A DNA stretch of 64,000 nt from Schizochytrium sp. TIO01 (Eukaryota; Sar; Bigyra; Thraustochytrida; Thraustochytriidae): NCBI GenBank assembly GCA_004764695.1, contig SMSO01000025.1, positions 357,102-421,101 of the forward strand, written 5' to 3'. How positions within the stretch are numbered: position 1 is the first letter of the stretch; each line of letters starts with the position of its first letter. Made by a program: the position numbers and the translations under genes. Shown piece after piece: positions 18,784 through 29,493 of this stretch. Below the pieces are notes generated by a model, which saw nothing but the letters and a program-made list of their open reading frames with translations, had not been told where the DNA came from and ran no database searches.

Positions 18784-21700
18784 ATGAGCGGGTCCAATCG
18801 CACCCCACCACCTGCCGCAGGTGCCTCCGCCACGCAGGCACTGGCACTGACACCGGCTAACGTCTCGGGGGACCGGGCCATGGGGGCGCCGAGCACGGAT
18901 TCGAAAGGTGCGCTAGAAACCTCTTCTTTAGAGGCTCCTGAACCGGAACTGATGTCCTCGCAAGGTATATCAACGACAGGAAGTAGTTCGCCTGTTAAGA
19001 GGGCTCCTCTATCGCACGGTTCTGCTGGCGGGGAAGGCGACCTGAGGTCGCCGCTGATGGCGAACTCTGCAGACTTTGGGGGTGCCCCAAGCACAACGAT
19101 TTTGACGGACAACTTTGCAGGCGTGAAGGGCGACCCTAGCATGCTAGATTCCTCAATGAAACCCTTCAACACTCACGAAACTGCTGTTGCAGAATTGGGG
19201 ATGAAATCTGAAGATCCTGAAGCAGGGTCCGTGGCAAGGAAATCAGATGTGGGTTCTGAACTCGAAGACACGTCAAAGAACACCGCTACTACAGGGTCTG
19301 ATAGTGAACGGATACCTTCAACACTGCCTCAGCAGCGGCATCAGCAGTACGTAAGGGAGGCTGATGACAACCATAATTACCACCATCACCATGAAGACGG
19401 CATTGAAAGAACCCAGGGAGAGACCGAAGAGAACCCTGAACAATTGTATGGAGAAGATGACAAGAGTTCGCTGGACTTGGGCAGGGTAACAGAACCTGCA
19501 CACATCTCTATCGAGCTTGGCAATGAATCTCAACAGTTAAAAACACTGGAAACATCGATAGGAAGTGGAGAGCCAGAGTCGGCAAGGACATGTGGAGATG
19601 ACAGCGACGAGGAAACTGGTAGCAGCAGTGGCGAAAGCGAGCGCATGCCTGATACAGCTACATATAAACATATTACTGAGGAGGATGAGGATGCCGACGA
19701 AGAAGCTGAAAAGGGCGACACAGTAAGTGAACTTCGCTCTAAAATTACAAAAGATGAACTCCGCATCGAACTTCCGTTTGATGATGACAACGATGATGCA
19801 GAAAGCGATTCTGGAAGTGTCGTTGAAGTTGATGAGGAAAGCGAGACCGGCAGTGTTGTAGAAGTTGAAATTAGCGATGATCGCGCCTCGGATGCAGGCG
19901 AAAATGCCGCAAGTGTTGAACACCCTAAATACGCAACATTGGCAAATTTGGTAAATGATCGCACAGCAGAAGCAAGCATGAACTTGCACTCCATGACTGG
20001 TCGAGATCTTTTGCGAACGTTAGGGTTCTGTTTTCTTGGCAATCTTATTGCACTAATTCTGACTGCAATTTCAATATCTTGGACAAGGAAAGTTGAAGAG
20101 GATTATACAAAAGACTCGCTAAATGTAGTTCTCTTCTGGCTCATTATCCGCGTTCTACAATCATTCTGGATGACCGCTGTTGTGATCTTCTTCTCATACA
20201 TTGTCGCATCAGACCTTGAGTCACCAGACATCCTCGCCACTGACCAAAGTAAGCTTCGTGTGCGTAAGACTTCTCAGGCCGTAGTGCTCCTATGCGCCTG
20301 GTGCACATGGCTTTTGCCCTCTCTTAACCCTGCAGCCACAATTACAGATCTTTATGCCTTTGTAATTGCCCGACAGACCTCTTCTTTGCAATACTACCTG
20401 CAATTTTGGCCTCGTCAGCGCTACAGTGTTGCTGCCGACGCAATCTTCGTGGCTTCTTTTTTTTATGGTGTCATCGTATTATTTAAGTGGATTCGAATTG
20501 AAGCTATCAAACGTGAGAAGTGGCTCCGTATTTCCTTGCAGCATGATGGAACTTCCTCAAATATGCAGGCTGTTACTGAATCTCTTGTTGATGACCAGAC
20601 AAAAGGACAAGATCATGTGCGCTCCGTTAAAGGAATTGTTCCCCGCGCAGCAGTTGTCTACGTGGTTTTCCGCCTCGCTTTTGGTGAAGCTTTTAATTTT
20701 TCCATGGGCTTCGTCCCAGGCACAGCATGGATTTCACTAATTCGTTATTGCAGAACTTTGGTTCCCGTTGGCACCCCTTCACCTTGCTCGACATACGATG
20801 ACAATGTATTGACAGCTCTAATTGTGATATTTAGTGCATGGGAACTTGTTTTAGTCGCATGGATTTTTTTTGAGGCGCGACGTGCACGCAATATTCTCTC
20901 TCTGTACTATCTGCTGCAAGGCCGTGCTAACCTAGTTTCTTTCCACGTTCTCGTGACTGTTTTCTCCTTTCAGATGTTCTTTCTTTATCTCCTCGCCATT
21001 TCTTCCGAATCTGGTCTAGCCCAGATGTTTGCTTTCTATAACGGATTAGATTTTAGCGGGGTGTCATATGGTGATGGACCTGTTGCTATTGTAGTATTGA
21101 CATGGATCACGGCTCTTGTATATATGTTTCTGCCGTGCGACTGGACCCTGACGCCCCGCTGTTGGAAGCGCGTGCGAGATACAGGATATCACTATATGAA
21201 GTCTTACAATGAATTTGCAATGGGTGCTCTTGGAGATACATATGTGGTGGATCATCTGGATGTCTTGTCTGAGGATAAAGAGCACACTGAATTTTCCTCT
21301 ACAGAAATGGCACCAGGCGATTATGTAACAGCCGATGCCATCAATCATTGTCTCGAACACCGCGCGAGCAATTTCTTCAGCTTTGACATTGCTGCACTTC
21401 TTTGGAACTTTGCGCACACCATGTACTTAACAGGTACGGCGAGATTTGCTCAGTCAGACCCTGATGTCCTGCTGCTGATTGAGGATGAACAATTCGCTTT
21501 GGTTGCGCAAATATCAGACGAGTCTGTTAATGCTTATTGCGCAGTATTTGCTTCCTCTGAAATGATTGTAATTGCGTTTCGAGGAAACGGCTCCCGCATA
21601 CCAGCTAACTTTGTTGGGGCTCAAGTTCCTCGCATGACTCAGCCATTTGAACAGCACAGCGATGGGAGCAGTGATCCTGCGCAGACCCTACCTTCTCGAT

Positions 21701-24700
21701 CCCTCAGTAGGATGGTGCGGATGAGCTCTTCAATCTCCTCGGGAAATACAGCAACAGGTTCTACTTTCCCATTTCCTGTAATCAATTCGAACTTTTGCAC
21801 ATGGTTCTTCCGGAACCTTGGTGCGTCAGGACCATACTTTGCAAAGTCTTCGTTAGTCCGTGGTGATGTTTACGAACGTTACAGTGTCGTCTCGGATCGA
21901 GTCATGACTGTTGTACAACGTTTGCTGGAGCAAAAATCACGGCCTATCTTCACAACTGGTCATGGTCTTGGAGGTGCATATGCGAGCTTGTGCGCCCTTG
22001 AGCTAGCTCGTAAAAAGCAAGACATTGGAGCTAGAAACATTGCTGTATATTCTTTCGGTTCACCCAGAATTGGAAACCTTGCCTTTAAGCGTGCATATAA
22101 TGAGCTGGTTGGCAACCATTTCGATATTGCAAACGTTTCAGACGCCCTACATACGCACCGGGAATCGTGCTTACCCTGGGAAACGCCACCTCTGGCTCGT
22201 CTCGGGACATTGGTGTTGGTCGATAGTCTAGGTAATCTTGTTCTTCGGCCCGATTGGTTGGAAACGCACATCATGAGAGTCTCAAAGCGTCAGAAATTTA
22301 ATGGGCATGAACCTCTTGCGTATACGACTGCTTTGATGCAATGGGCCCATCGAATGCATGGATCACAGTATCGTCCACTATGGACTTCTAGCTTGCATGA
22401 AGTCAAATTGAGGCTTAGTGTGAGCACCAGTGCTGCTGAGGTAGCAAGAATGGTTCCCAAAGAAGACGAAGAGAGCCCTGAGCAAATTCCTCAAGATGTA
22501 CTGGAGGGATGGCAGGCGAGCGTAATCCGGTCTTACTTGCGTACTTCTCAGGTTGGGCTTGGGCCGTACTTTGAAGAAGCATGCATTCGTCTACGGGTGC
22601 TTAGAATTACAGGGTTGCATGCAGATACTAGTTCCTGTATTGTGTCTTGTGGACCTCAGGGTATCAGTAGCTCCTTGTGGGAGGTCGGCAAAACGAAGCC
22701 AGAGCGACTGCAGCACCGTTCAACGCTCGCAGGTCTGGAGCTAACTTCATCTGCTAACTCCCCCGACTCAAGTCTCTCGCGCAAATCAAGCAAGTCAAAT
22801 GTATTTGGACTAGGTGTTGATGCTGCTGCTCTAGCTGCAATGCCAACTCGCTTTGTTGACTTTACCTCAAGCGAGCCCATGTACTTTGGTGTTATGCAAA
22901 AACTTCGCCCATGTGCCACCCTCATCATTGCCGGGGTCGATGTAGCGCATGGAAACTTTGGCTCCGTGTGTCTTCCTATTACAGAACTTTTCCCTATTCC
23001 CCTTGATAAGCCGAAAGCCGTATCTTTCGAATTGACCGGTCGAGCCCGCAGAGAATATGCTGGAGAATTGAAAGTTCACATTGAAGTCGAAAATGTTGGC
23101 CATATCCCGCTTGGTGCTCTCGCTAGCACGCAGCATGTAACCCCGGATCCTCTCGCAACAGCACCAAGTCAGAGTCACATTCAAGCTCGTCACCGTACTT
23201 CCCTAAGTGGGGGGATTCCCCGCTTCCGTCATAATACCGACGATGAAGCTCCTGAAGTATCTAGCCGCCTGCCTTCTGCGGGCACTTTGCAACTTTCTCA
23301 GCCGATGGCCTATTTCTATCTCAAACGTAACTTCAATGGTAACCTGCAGCGGGTAATTCTACGAGTTGGTATTATGAAGGCAGCTTTGCGCACTTTACGT
23401 TTGGTCGCCAAGGATGGGTCCCCTGCGCAAGAGATCTATGCGATCGTTCGCCTTGGAAAGGAGACTGGTCGCTTACGTGGGTCAACGAACATCCACTCCC
23501 CACAATGGAATGAACTCTTTACGTTTGGTAAATTGGAGCCGCTGACTGGATTTGAAGAGCTTCAGGTGGAGTTTTATGCTAGTTCAAGTAATGGGTACGC
23601 CCAAGAAGCGGAATTCTCGAGGTCGGAATCATTTCCGGATGATCTGCATCGCATGGCGCATCTATCCCAGCGTTCATATTCTGCTGCTTCTAACGAAGAG
23701 CGTCCAAGTGCATCCCATAGACGTGGTCATGCGATTGGAGAAGGTAACGTTCAAAGTGTAGATTCAATGCCCATTATGAGCAACCATTTCGGCAGCGGGG
23801 TTTCAGGAGGGGGACCGTCGCGTTTCGCATCATGGGGCGATCCTCAACTTAGCTTTGGTTCAGGAGGACCTGCTGTTTTTCCGCTTGGTTCTACCTCGCT
23901 AGGTCATTCCTCAATGTCTCAGTCTCAATTTTCCTCCGAACCTGGCCGGAATGATCGCCTTCTTGGTGTTGTAGAGCTTCCATTCTCAACAATTATTTCT
24001 GACTACCAAGATACCATGGTTGAACATCAGCAAGATGCTGTTCTGGTGCAATGGGAGTCTTTTGAGCCCACTACAAGCCGGTCAAGGTCCGCCACAGACA
24101 GTGACGAGGATACCACAAGCCTTGATAAGAAATCAGAAAAGGGCTTTGGATCACCGTCGTCGATCGCATCGAGCTCAAAATCGATTTCCTTAGAGTCGTC
24201 CAGCATTTCAAAACTTTCTAAGAATACAAAACATAGGCAAAACAAGTTTGGGGAGCTTCCCGGACATGTATGTTTTGCCTTTGAACTTACCACGGAACCT
24301 CTGACTTCAGAGGTGCTGACCCCAAAGGTAAGACCCGGTCTACATGTGCAGCGACCAAGCTTACACGATGGAAGGGAAAACATTGGGTCTCCACGAGGAA
24401 AAGACTCCTCTGGCTCTGGTGGCAATCTGATTTCAATGGGTTCTTCAGGATCATTGAATGGAGGGAACATCATTTCTGGTAATAACGCATCCGGAAGTGG
24501 CACTAGCTTGCTCTCTGGTCCTGCAAACACAAGTTCAGGTAGCCCGGGCGTCAACATGAATGGTGGAGGTGCGAACAGTACCATAAATAATAGTGGAACT
24601 AGTACACGACGTCGCACGAACATGGTTCGTCAGGCTTCAGGTTCCTTGCGTACTTTCATGAGCCTCGCAACTAATCCAATGACTGTGAATTTTCGTAGTA

Positions 24701-25461
24701 ATCGCTCACATAGCGCAGCAAGTTCTGTATCCACACCTGACGCTGCTGCGGCGACCTTGCATCGCTCAGACACCTTTGAGGCACCACGGGAGTTTTTCCA
24801 ATTAGAAAGTCACTCTATTCTATCTCAATCTGTACCTGAGGATTGGCGAACAAAATCTTCGAGCAATTTTGATGAGCGTGCATTTGTGGTGCGAGTGCAT
24901 GTGTTCCGTGCTGATCAGCTTGATATAAGACCGCCGGAAGGTAGCTCTCTTGGTGAAAGCCCACGCCGGCCAAGTGTAGTTCTCACAAGCTCACTTGATT
25001 CGCAGGCTTCCATTGACCTTCCTTGTGTTGATTCCTACTGTGAGGTTTCGTTGTTGGACCCCCTTAACGGATTTGAAAAAATGCAATCTCGTAAGACCGT
25101 GGTTATTCGGGACAGCATAACACCAGCATGGGATGAATCCTTCAGTTTTGGTAAAGACCGGACACGCCCGATTCGAGGTAATGAAATTTTATCGTTTGCT
25201 GTTTACAACTGGGAGATGAATGGGAAGAGCTTACCCTTTGGAGAAGTGCGATTACCAATGAGCAAGCTACAAGAGTCTCTCGGAATGAAATGCTCCTTCA
25301 CGGAGCCCTTGGAGAGATATGACGAGGCGGGAAATCTTATCTCTCGTTCGGGAGCAGTGCCGGATATTTCATTTGCAATCCTTGTCACCGAGTTTGTCAC
25401 TCGTGACAATTCGAGGAATTCCCTCGAGAGACCTGAAACCTCAAAGTCTCCCATGCTATGA
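18784..25461 (+). CDS. Giant multipass membrane protein with lipase class 3-like and C2-like domains
   Basis: 2225 residues from ATG 18784, the first ATG after an in-frame TAA at 18646. Residues 1-400 are acidic and low-complexity (His-rich at about 190-205). About 7-8 transmembrane segments occupy residues 415-790. A lipase class 3-like domain lies at about 900-1190: VIAFRGN oxyanion strand, GHGLGGAYASLCALEL nucleophile elbow, YSFGSPRIGN, and a GHEPLAY histidine (His1175). The nucleophile position of the family GHSLGG box is Gly1061 instead of Ser, so the domain should lack normal hydrolase activity. C2-like beta domains follow at about 1265-1435, 1520-1600 and 2030-2160 (SYCEVSLLD, SITPAWDESFSFG), separated by Gly/Ser-rich linkers. 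I infer a membrane-anchored lipid-binding or regulatory protein. Confidence 0.85.
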   Translation: MSGSNRTPPPAAGASATQALALTPANVSGDRAMGAPSTDSKGALETSSLEAPEPELMSSQGISTTGSSSPVKRAPLSHGSAGGEGDLRSPLMANSADFGGAPSTTILTDNFAGVKGDPSMLDSSMKPFNTHETAVAELGMKSEDPEAGSVARKSDVGSELEDTSKNTATTGSDSERIPSTLPQQRHQQYVREADDNHNYHHHHEDGIERTQGETEENPEQLYGEDDKSSLDLGRVTEPAHISIELGNESQQLKTLETSIGSGEPESARTCGDDSDEETGSSSGESERMPDTATYKHITEEDEDADEEAEKGDTVSELRSKITKDELRIELPFDDDNDDAESDSGSVVEVDEESETGSVVEVEISDDRASDAGENAASVEHPKYATLANLVNDRTAEASMNLHSMTGRDLLRTLGFCFLGNLIALILTAISISWTRKVEEDYTKDSLNVVLFWLIIRVLQSFWMTAVVIFFSYIVASDLESPDILATDQSKLRVRKTSQAVVLLCAWCTWLLPSLNPAATITDLYAFVIARQTSSLQYYLQFWPRQRYSVAADAIFVASFFYGVIVLFKWIRIEAIKREKWLRISLQHDGTSSNMQAVTESLVDDQTKGQDHVRSVKGIVPRAAVVYVVFRLAFGEAFNFSMGFVPGTAWISLIRYCRTLVPVGTPSPCSTYDDNVLTALIVIFSAWELVLVAWIFFEARRARNILSLYYLLQGRANLVSFHVLVTVFSFQMFFLYLLAISSESGLAQMFAFYNGLDFSGVSYGDGPVAIVVLTWITALVYMFLPCDWTLTPRCWKRVRDTGYHYMKSYNEFAMGALGDTYVVDHLDVLSEDKEHTEFSSTEMAPGDYVTADAINHCLEHRASNFFSFDIAALLWNFAHTMYLTGTARFAQSDPDVLLLIEDEQFALVAQISDESVNAYCAVFASSEMIVIAFRGNGSRIPANFVGAQVPRMTQPFEQHSDGSSDPAQTLPSRSLSRMVRMSSSISSGNTATGSTFPFPVINSNFCTWFFRNLGASGPYFAKSSLVRGDVYERYSVVSDRVMTVVQRLLEQKSRPIFTTGHGLGGAYASLCALELARKKQDIGARNIAVYSFGSPRIGNLAFKRAYNELVGNHFDIANVSDALHTHRESCLPWETPPLARLGTLVLVDSLGNLVLRPDWLETHIMRVSKRQKFNGHEPLAYTTALMQWAHRMHGSQYRPLWTSSLHEVKLRLSVSTSAAEVARMVPKEDEESPEQIPQDVLEGWQASVIRSYLRTSQVGLGPYFEEACIRLRVLRITGLHADTSSCIVSCGPQGISSSLWEVGKTKPERLQHRSTLAGLELTSSANSPDSSLSRKSSKSNVFGLGVDAAALAAMPTRFVDFTSSEPMYFGVMQKLRPCATLIIAGVDVAHGNFGSVCLPITELFPIPLDKPKAVSFELTGRARREYAGELKVHIEVENVGHIPLGALASTQHVTPDPLATAPSQSHIQARHRTSLSGGIPRFRHNTDDEAPEVSSRLPSAGTLQLSQPMAYFYLKRNFNGNLQRVILRVGIMKAALRTLRLVAKDGSPAQEIYAIVRLGKETGRLRGSTNIHSPQWNELFTFGKLEPLTGFEELQVEFYASSSNGYAQEAEFSRSESFPDDLHRMAHLSQRSYSAASNEERPSASHRRGHAIGEGNVQSVDSMPIMSNHFGSGVSGGGPSRFASWGDPQLSFGSGGPAVFPLGSTSLGHSSMSQSQFSSEPGRNDRLLGVVELPFSTIISDYQDTMVEHQQDAVLVQWESFEPTTSRSRSATDSDEDTTSLDKKSEKGFGSPSSIASSSKSISLESSSISKLSKNTKHRQNKFGELPGHVCFAFELTTEPLTSEVLTPKVRPGLHVQRPSLHDGRENIGSPRGKDSSGSGGNLISMGSSGSLNGGNIISGNNASGSGTSLLSGPANTSSGSPGVNMNGGGANSTINNSGTSTRRRTNMVRQASGSLRTFMSLATNPMTVNFRSNRSHSAASSVSTPDAAAATLHRSDTFEAPREFFQLESHSILSQSVPEDWRTKSSSNFDERAFVVRVHVFRADQLDIRPPEGSSLGESPRRPSVVLTSSLDSQASIDLPCVDSYCEVSLLDPLNGFEKMQSRKTVVIRDSITPAWDESFSFGKDRTRPIRGNEILSFAVYNWEMNGKSLPFGEVRLPMSKLQESLGMKCSFTEPLERYDEAGNLISRSGAVPDISFAILVTEFVTRDNSRNSLERPETSKSPML

Positions 25462-25727
25462 TAAGGCATCGTGCGGACTTTGCATGATCTTCGTTCCTAT
25501 ATTTTCATGTCTTTTTAATTTGATAAAGAAAGGTTTGTTTAAGGCCTTATATTGCTATTTTCTATAGTATCAAAAGTATGGCTCGTCAATGTTCGTATTC
25601 TACGAACCCACTAGGATCAAGGTAGTCCTTAAAAGAATACTGTCTATCATCAACACATGAGTTAGCCTTCATACATTCAATTGTCTCTTCTTCGTAATTT
25701 ATAAATTAATTTTCATTAAGGAGATGC

Positions 25728-27536
25728 TTATAGAGCAAATTCATCTTCATCATCGTCGCCTAGGTCTGCAACAGGTGGTTTGGAGAGATCCAGTTCATCG
25801 TCAAGCTGTATAGAATCTCGCGAAGGTCTGCTATCTTGCAAGAAGTTTGCTCGAGAATTTTGTTTGGTTGTGAGAACAGGTGATGTTTGTTTTGCAGAAC
25901 TCATAGTTTCCCTACTTGGTTCAGCCTTGTGCATGGGCTCGACATTTTCTAACATGGCTTGGGCTTTCGCCTCTGCTTGAGCTTTCGCCTCTGCTTGAGC
26001 TTGTGCCTCTGCTTGAGCTTTCGCCTCTGCTTGAGCTTGTGCCTCTGCTTGAGCTCTTGCTTCTGCTTGCTGTCGTTCAAATTCTTCTTGGCGCTGGAGT
26101 TCCAGCTTTTTACGTTCCCGCTCTCGCTCCCTTTCTGTAGCCTGACGTTTGAGCTCTTCCAACTGTTCATGCTCCATTTGCTCCTGTGCTTGCAGGCGCG
26201 CTTCAGCCTCGCGCTGAAGCTTTTCTTGCTTCACAGTATTTTGAAGAACTGTCATCTTTGCATCAACTTGTGCACAAGTTTGCTGCGCGTGTTCTACACC
26301 CTCCTGGAGATCTTCCAATGTTTCAAAGATATGTTCTGCAGCATCTGCAATATGAACTTGTTCGCCTTGCAAAGCTTGCTCTGCCACCCCGGCAAGCAAT
26401 CTCTCTAGCGTCAAGGCTACCTCGAGGTCCTCAAGTTGAGCTCTGGTTTGCGATAAAGATTTGCTCTCGAGCTGGGTTAGTTTAGTACTCAGCTGGTCGA
26501 CTGCTAGGTGTACTGTGCGCTGTCCAGCAGCACGCTGCTCAATCTCTTGTTGAATTTGAACACGAAGGTGTTCAGAAAATTGATAGGAAGACTGCTGTGT
26601 CTCATAAACAACTCCTTCAAGCTCACTAGCTTTGGCGTTTACTTCCTCGTAAAACTGTGTGAAACTGCCTTCCAAATCTGTTAGCCCTTGCTGAAGCTCA
26701 CTCCGTAGCCTTTCTTCCTTCTCACGCTCAGCTCTTGCTTGTTGTTCCTGGATTTCACGCTTATCAATCTCGTGTAAAATTGTTTCAAGTGCTTCCTTAG
26801 AGGCATGCGATGCAGCTACACGTTCAATTGAAGCATTCAGGTCTTGCACAGCTTGCTTCATTGTTTGGTATTGCTCCTTAAATCTAACCAGGTTTTGATC
26901 CTGCACAAGTTGTGCTTGATGAGATACGTTCTGTAGTTGACTTTTCATCTCTGATGCATGCTGCTCAAGCTCTTGACGATTCGAACCTTGCATAGCATGG
27001 ATTTTGGCCTGAACTAAATCGTTATTCTCTGCTACATGTACTTCGAAATGTGTACGTGCTTGTGTCACTGCCGAGTCAAGCCGATCTATGTCAGCCTTTC
27101 GAATTTCGTCGAGCCTTTCAAGTTCAACGCGGAGTTTATCAACTTCAACCTGTTGAGATGCAGTACGCTTAGCCAGTTTAGCCTCGCACAAGCTCACACG
27201 CTCGAGCGCTTCTGCATTAGTCAACTGCCGAGCCTGTGCAAACTCTGCTAGCTTGTTGCTGATATGCTGAATTTCCTGTTGAAGTTTGGTTTTTAATGCA
27301 GTCACCTGCGCATCAACTTGCCTGCGTAGCTTCTCATTTATCTCGTGAGCATCTCTTCGAAACTTATCAATCTGAACTTGTAGGGTTTGTGCAGTATTTG
27401 TGACATGTTCTCGCGCTTTGGCCTCGTGACGCATACGCGATCTAACTTCTGCACGAACAACCTCTTCTAAGTCAGAAAGCTTACCAGAAGAAAGTTCATC
27501 ACCTCGGGCCTGCCATGGTATGACCTGATTTCCCAA
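25728..27536 (-). CDS. Coiled-coil protein, 3' part (frame 2 of a split gene)
   Basis: A 602-codon frame that is open from a TAG near 27550 and has no ATG until 27431 (codon 36, RMRHEAKAREHV). It encodes near-continuous heptad coiled coil, a tandem AQAEAQ/AKAQAEA repeat, and a Ser/Asp-rich acidic tail ending DDDEDEFAL. The coil continues the one in the frame that ends at 27499. I therefore read both as one gene, complement(25728..28992), of roughly 1080-1095 residues. A one-base net shift is needed within about 27499-27550, either a short intron (length 1 modulo 3) or a sequence error near GGG/AAA runs. Likely a structural, cytoskeletal or basal-body component by general resemblance only. Confidence 0.75.
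   Translation of the reverse strand: MGNQVIPWQARGDELSSGKLSDLEEVVRAEVRSRMRHEAKAREHVTNTAQTLQVQIDKFRRDAHEINEKLRRQVDAQVTALKTKLQQEIQHISNKLAEFAQARQLTNAEALERVSLCEAKLAKRTASQQVEVDKLRVELERLDEIRKADIDRLDSAVTQARTHFEVHVAENNDLVQAKIHAMQGSNRQELEQHASEMKSQLQNVSHQAQLVQDQNLVRFKEQYQTMKQAVQDLNASIERVAASHASKEALETILHEIDKREIQEQQARAEREKEERLRSELQQGLTDLEGSFTQFYEEVNAKASELEGVVYETQQSSYQFSEHLRVQIQQEIEQRAAGQRTVHLAVDQLSTKLTQLESKSLSQTRAQLEDLEVALTLERLLAGVAEQALQGEQVHIADAAEHIFETLEDLQEGVEHAQQTCAQVDAKMTVLQNTVKQEKLQREAEARLQAQEQMEHEQLEELKRQATERERERERKKLELQRQEEFERQQAEARAQAEAQAQAEAKAQAEAQAQAEAKAQAEAKAQAMLENVEPMHKAEPSRETMSSAKQTSPVLTTKQNSRANFLQDSRPSRDSIQLDDELDLSKPPVADLGDDDEDEFAL
25966..26068. repeat. 18-bp tandem repeat encoding (AQAEA[Q/K])n
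   Basis: About six units of an 18-base motif (gctttcgcctctgcttga and the gcttgt variant) lie in tandem inside the coiled-coil gene. Units alternate between the two variants, which indicates duplication by pairs. Translation gives Ala-Gln-Ala-Glu-Ala repeats ending in Gln or Lys. Confidence 0.8.
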
Positions 27537-28992
27537 TTTGCATTCCTTGCCCTAACCGATCTTGAAGTGTTTCAAATTGTTCCTCGAGATCATCATGCAA
27601 CCGGCGAATTGCGTCAACACGTGACGATTCCTCACGGCGCAAATCCTCCGTGACCACTTCTAGACGAGACTCCATATCCTCTCGAAGCTCATTAATTCGA
27701 AGATCGTCATGCGACGATCGTGTAATAAAATCTTCGGTCACCTTTTGCATGCGCAAATCCAGATTTCGGCGGTCTACTTCAAACGTATCCTTGAAGCGCA
27801 CAAACTCTTCTTGCACTCTCGACCTCGTCTCCATCTGTTCTCGCCGTATGCTTTCAGTTTCTGTGCTTAAGCGTTCTCTCACGTCTCGAGCGTGCATATC
27901 CATGCGTGCATTGATTTTTTCCCCGTTGCGGATTGCATTTTCTCGTAATTCTTCAATTGCGGATTGATTTATTGTTTGTACTTGATTCTGCCGGGAAGCC
28001 TGTGTGTCAACCATATCGTGAATTTTATGCAAATTTTCCTTAAGTTGCTCTTGTTGACGACTCACCTGGGCTTTCCACTCAGCATAACTGTTTTCTCCGT
28101 TTCGAACCCGAAGAGCTACTGAGCTTATTTGCTCTAACGTCGTGATAAATTGCTGCTCTACATGTGCAGTTTGTTGCTGCAGCTGTTGCTTTAATTCGAC
28201 AATGTGCTTTTGGAAGTCTACCAATACGCCTCCCTGTTTTGACAACCTTGTCGATAATTCTTCATGTTTCTCCTTCTCGGCAGTAATCTTTTCGATAGGC
28301 GGTGATTGCTGTAAAGTTGTGAGTCTTTGTAGATCTGCTGAAAGTTTTTTAATGCGATCATCTCGATCAATGAGCAAGTCTTCAAGAGATCCCACATGCT
28401 TCGATAGTTGTCCAAGTGCAAGTTCAAGTTTTGTAACACGCTCGCTTGAAATAGTTTCCACCTGATTGCCGTGAGCACTTGTGTTTCGAGCTTTTGTCTC
28501 CGCAAGTGAAGCAGTGAGATCACGAATGCGGGCTTCATCCTGCTGCCTATTTGCCTCAAGACCTTTAATACGATCTTCCATGATACGAAATCTTTCTTCA
28601 GCAAGGTCATTGAACATCTGTTGATCCTGGGCCTGCATGCGCAAACGCATATTGACATTTGGTGAGGTTTGTGCGGATTGGTAGCTTTTTGTGTACTTAT
28701 AAGAATCTTCATCGCGCGAATCTAGCGCGTATGGTGGTGCTACAAGCTTAGGCTGTGTTCCTCCAAGCCCTTGTGGATTCGGATACCCTGTCCCTCGTTG
28801 CGCATACATTTTTTCAGTTTGGTGATCTTGTTGCTGCGCAAGCTTTTGCACCATAAATGGAGATGAGGCTCCCAGACCAACATTTTCGTGTGCTTTGGGG
28901 CTGAGCTGACGCATGGCTTCATAAGCATCGGTAGTGCGCTGCTCCTGTAGTCTCCTCGGCACGGGTGGTGGTCCAAATCTTGATCTGTGCAT
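27499..28992 (-). CDS. Coiled-coil protein, 5' part (frame 1 of a split gene)
   Basis: 497 codons from ATG 28992. The first 140 residues are Pro/Gln/Tyr-rich and probably disordered (MHRSRFGPPPVPRRLQEQRT). After that the chain is coiled coil (Arg/Glu/Gln/Leu heptads) up to the terminal SRVDAIRRLHDDLEEQFETL. The frame then runs into a short non-coil stretch and a TGA at 27499, while the coil resumes at once in the other frame. The break has the look of a frameshift or an overlooked small intron rather than a true C-terminus. No named family can be assigned. Confidence 0.75.
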   Translation of the reverse strand: MHRSRFGPPPVPRRLQEQRTTDAYEAMRQLSPKAHENVGLGASSPFMVQKLAQQQDHQTEKMYAQRGTGYPNPQGLGGTQPKLVAPPYALDSRDEDSYKYTKSYQSAQTSPNVNMRLRMQAQDQQMFNDLAEERFRIMEDRIKGLEANRQQDEARIRDLTASLAETKARNTSAHGNQVETISSERVTKLELALGQLSKHVGSLEDLLIDRDDRIKKLSADLQRLTTLQQSPPIEKITAEKEKHEELSTRLSKQGGVLVDFQKHIVELKQQLQQQTAHVEQQFITTLEQISSVALRVRNGENSYAEWKAQVSRQQEQLKENLHKIHDMVDTQASRQNQVQTINQSAIEELRENAIRNGEKINARMDMHARDVRERLSTETESIRREQMETRSRVQEEFVRFKDTFEVDRRNLDLRMQKVTEDFITRSSHDDLRINELREDMESRLEVVTEDLRREESSRVDAIRRLHDDLEEQFETLQDRLGQGMQIGKSGHTMAGPR

Positions 28993-29493
28993 TCTTTGGG
29001 TGTGGTCTTCGCGCTTTCGCTTTTTATTTGACTTGCCTCTTTACAGACTTTATCAGTCGCGCTGCTCCTATTTCAGCGTTGTTTGCAACAATGCTCTCGT
29101 AAAACACACACAAACTCAATCTGTCCAAGCCATCGTCTGTACCCTCAACAATCAGTGCAGCGCAACACACATCCAGTTCTACATTTCCTACATCCCCACA
29201 TACTTCTTATCCCATTCCCCATCTTTAGTTTCCCTCGGAAAAGGCTATCACTCTAGGTAAAATTCCATCAATTGCAAAGCGAGCCGTTGAGCCCATTTTT
29301 TTCAGACTTGCAAATTTAGCAGTGAGCCATTCCTGAGGCAAACTCGCTTCCAACAAATGTGTAAACTGCTCCTAGGCCCAAAAGCAACAAATCAGCATAT
29401 TTACAGCGTACTCTATCAAACTATTTGCGATCATTGTCTTCAAAAGTTTGCTGCAAACAAAACAAGCCCGGCACTCCCGATGGCGCTCTCGAG

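Noticed and set aside
27520..27545. -1 programmed frameshift heptamer (GGGAAAT) in the coiled-coil gene
   Set aside because: The heptamer is not in the required phase, and the change needed is +1, not -1.
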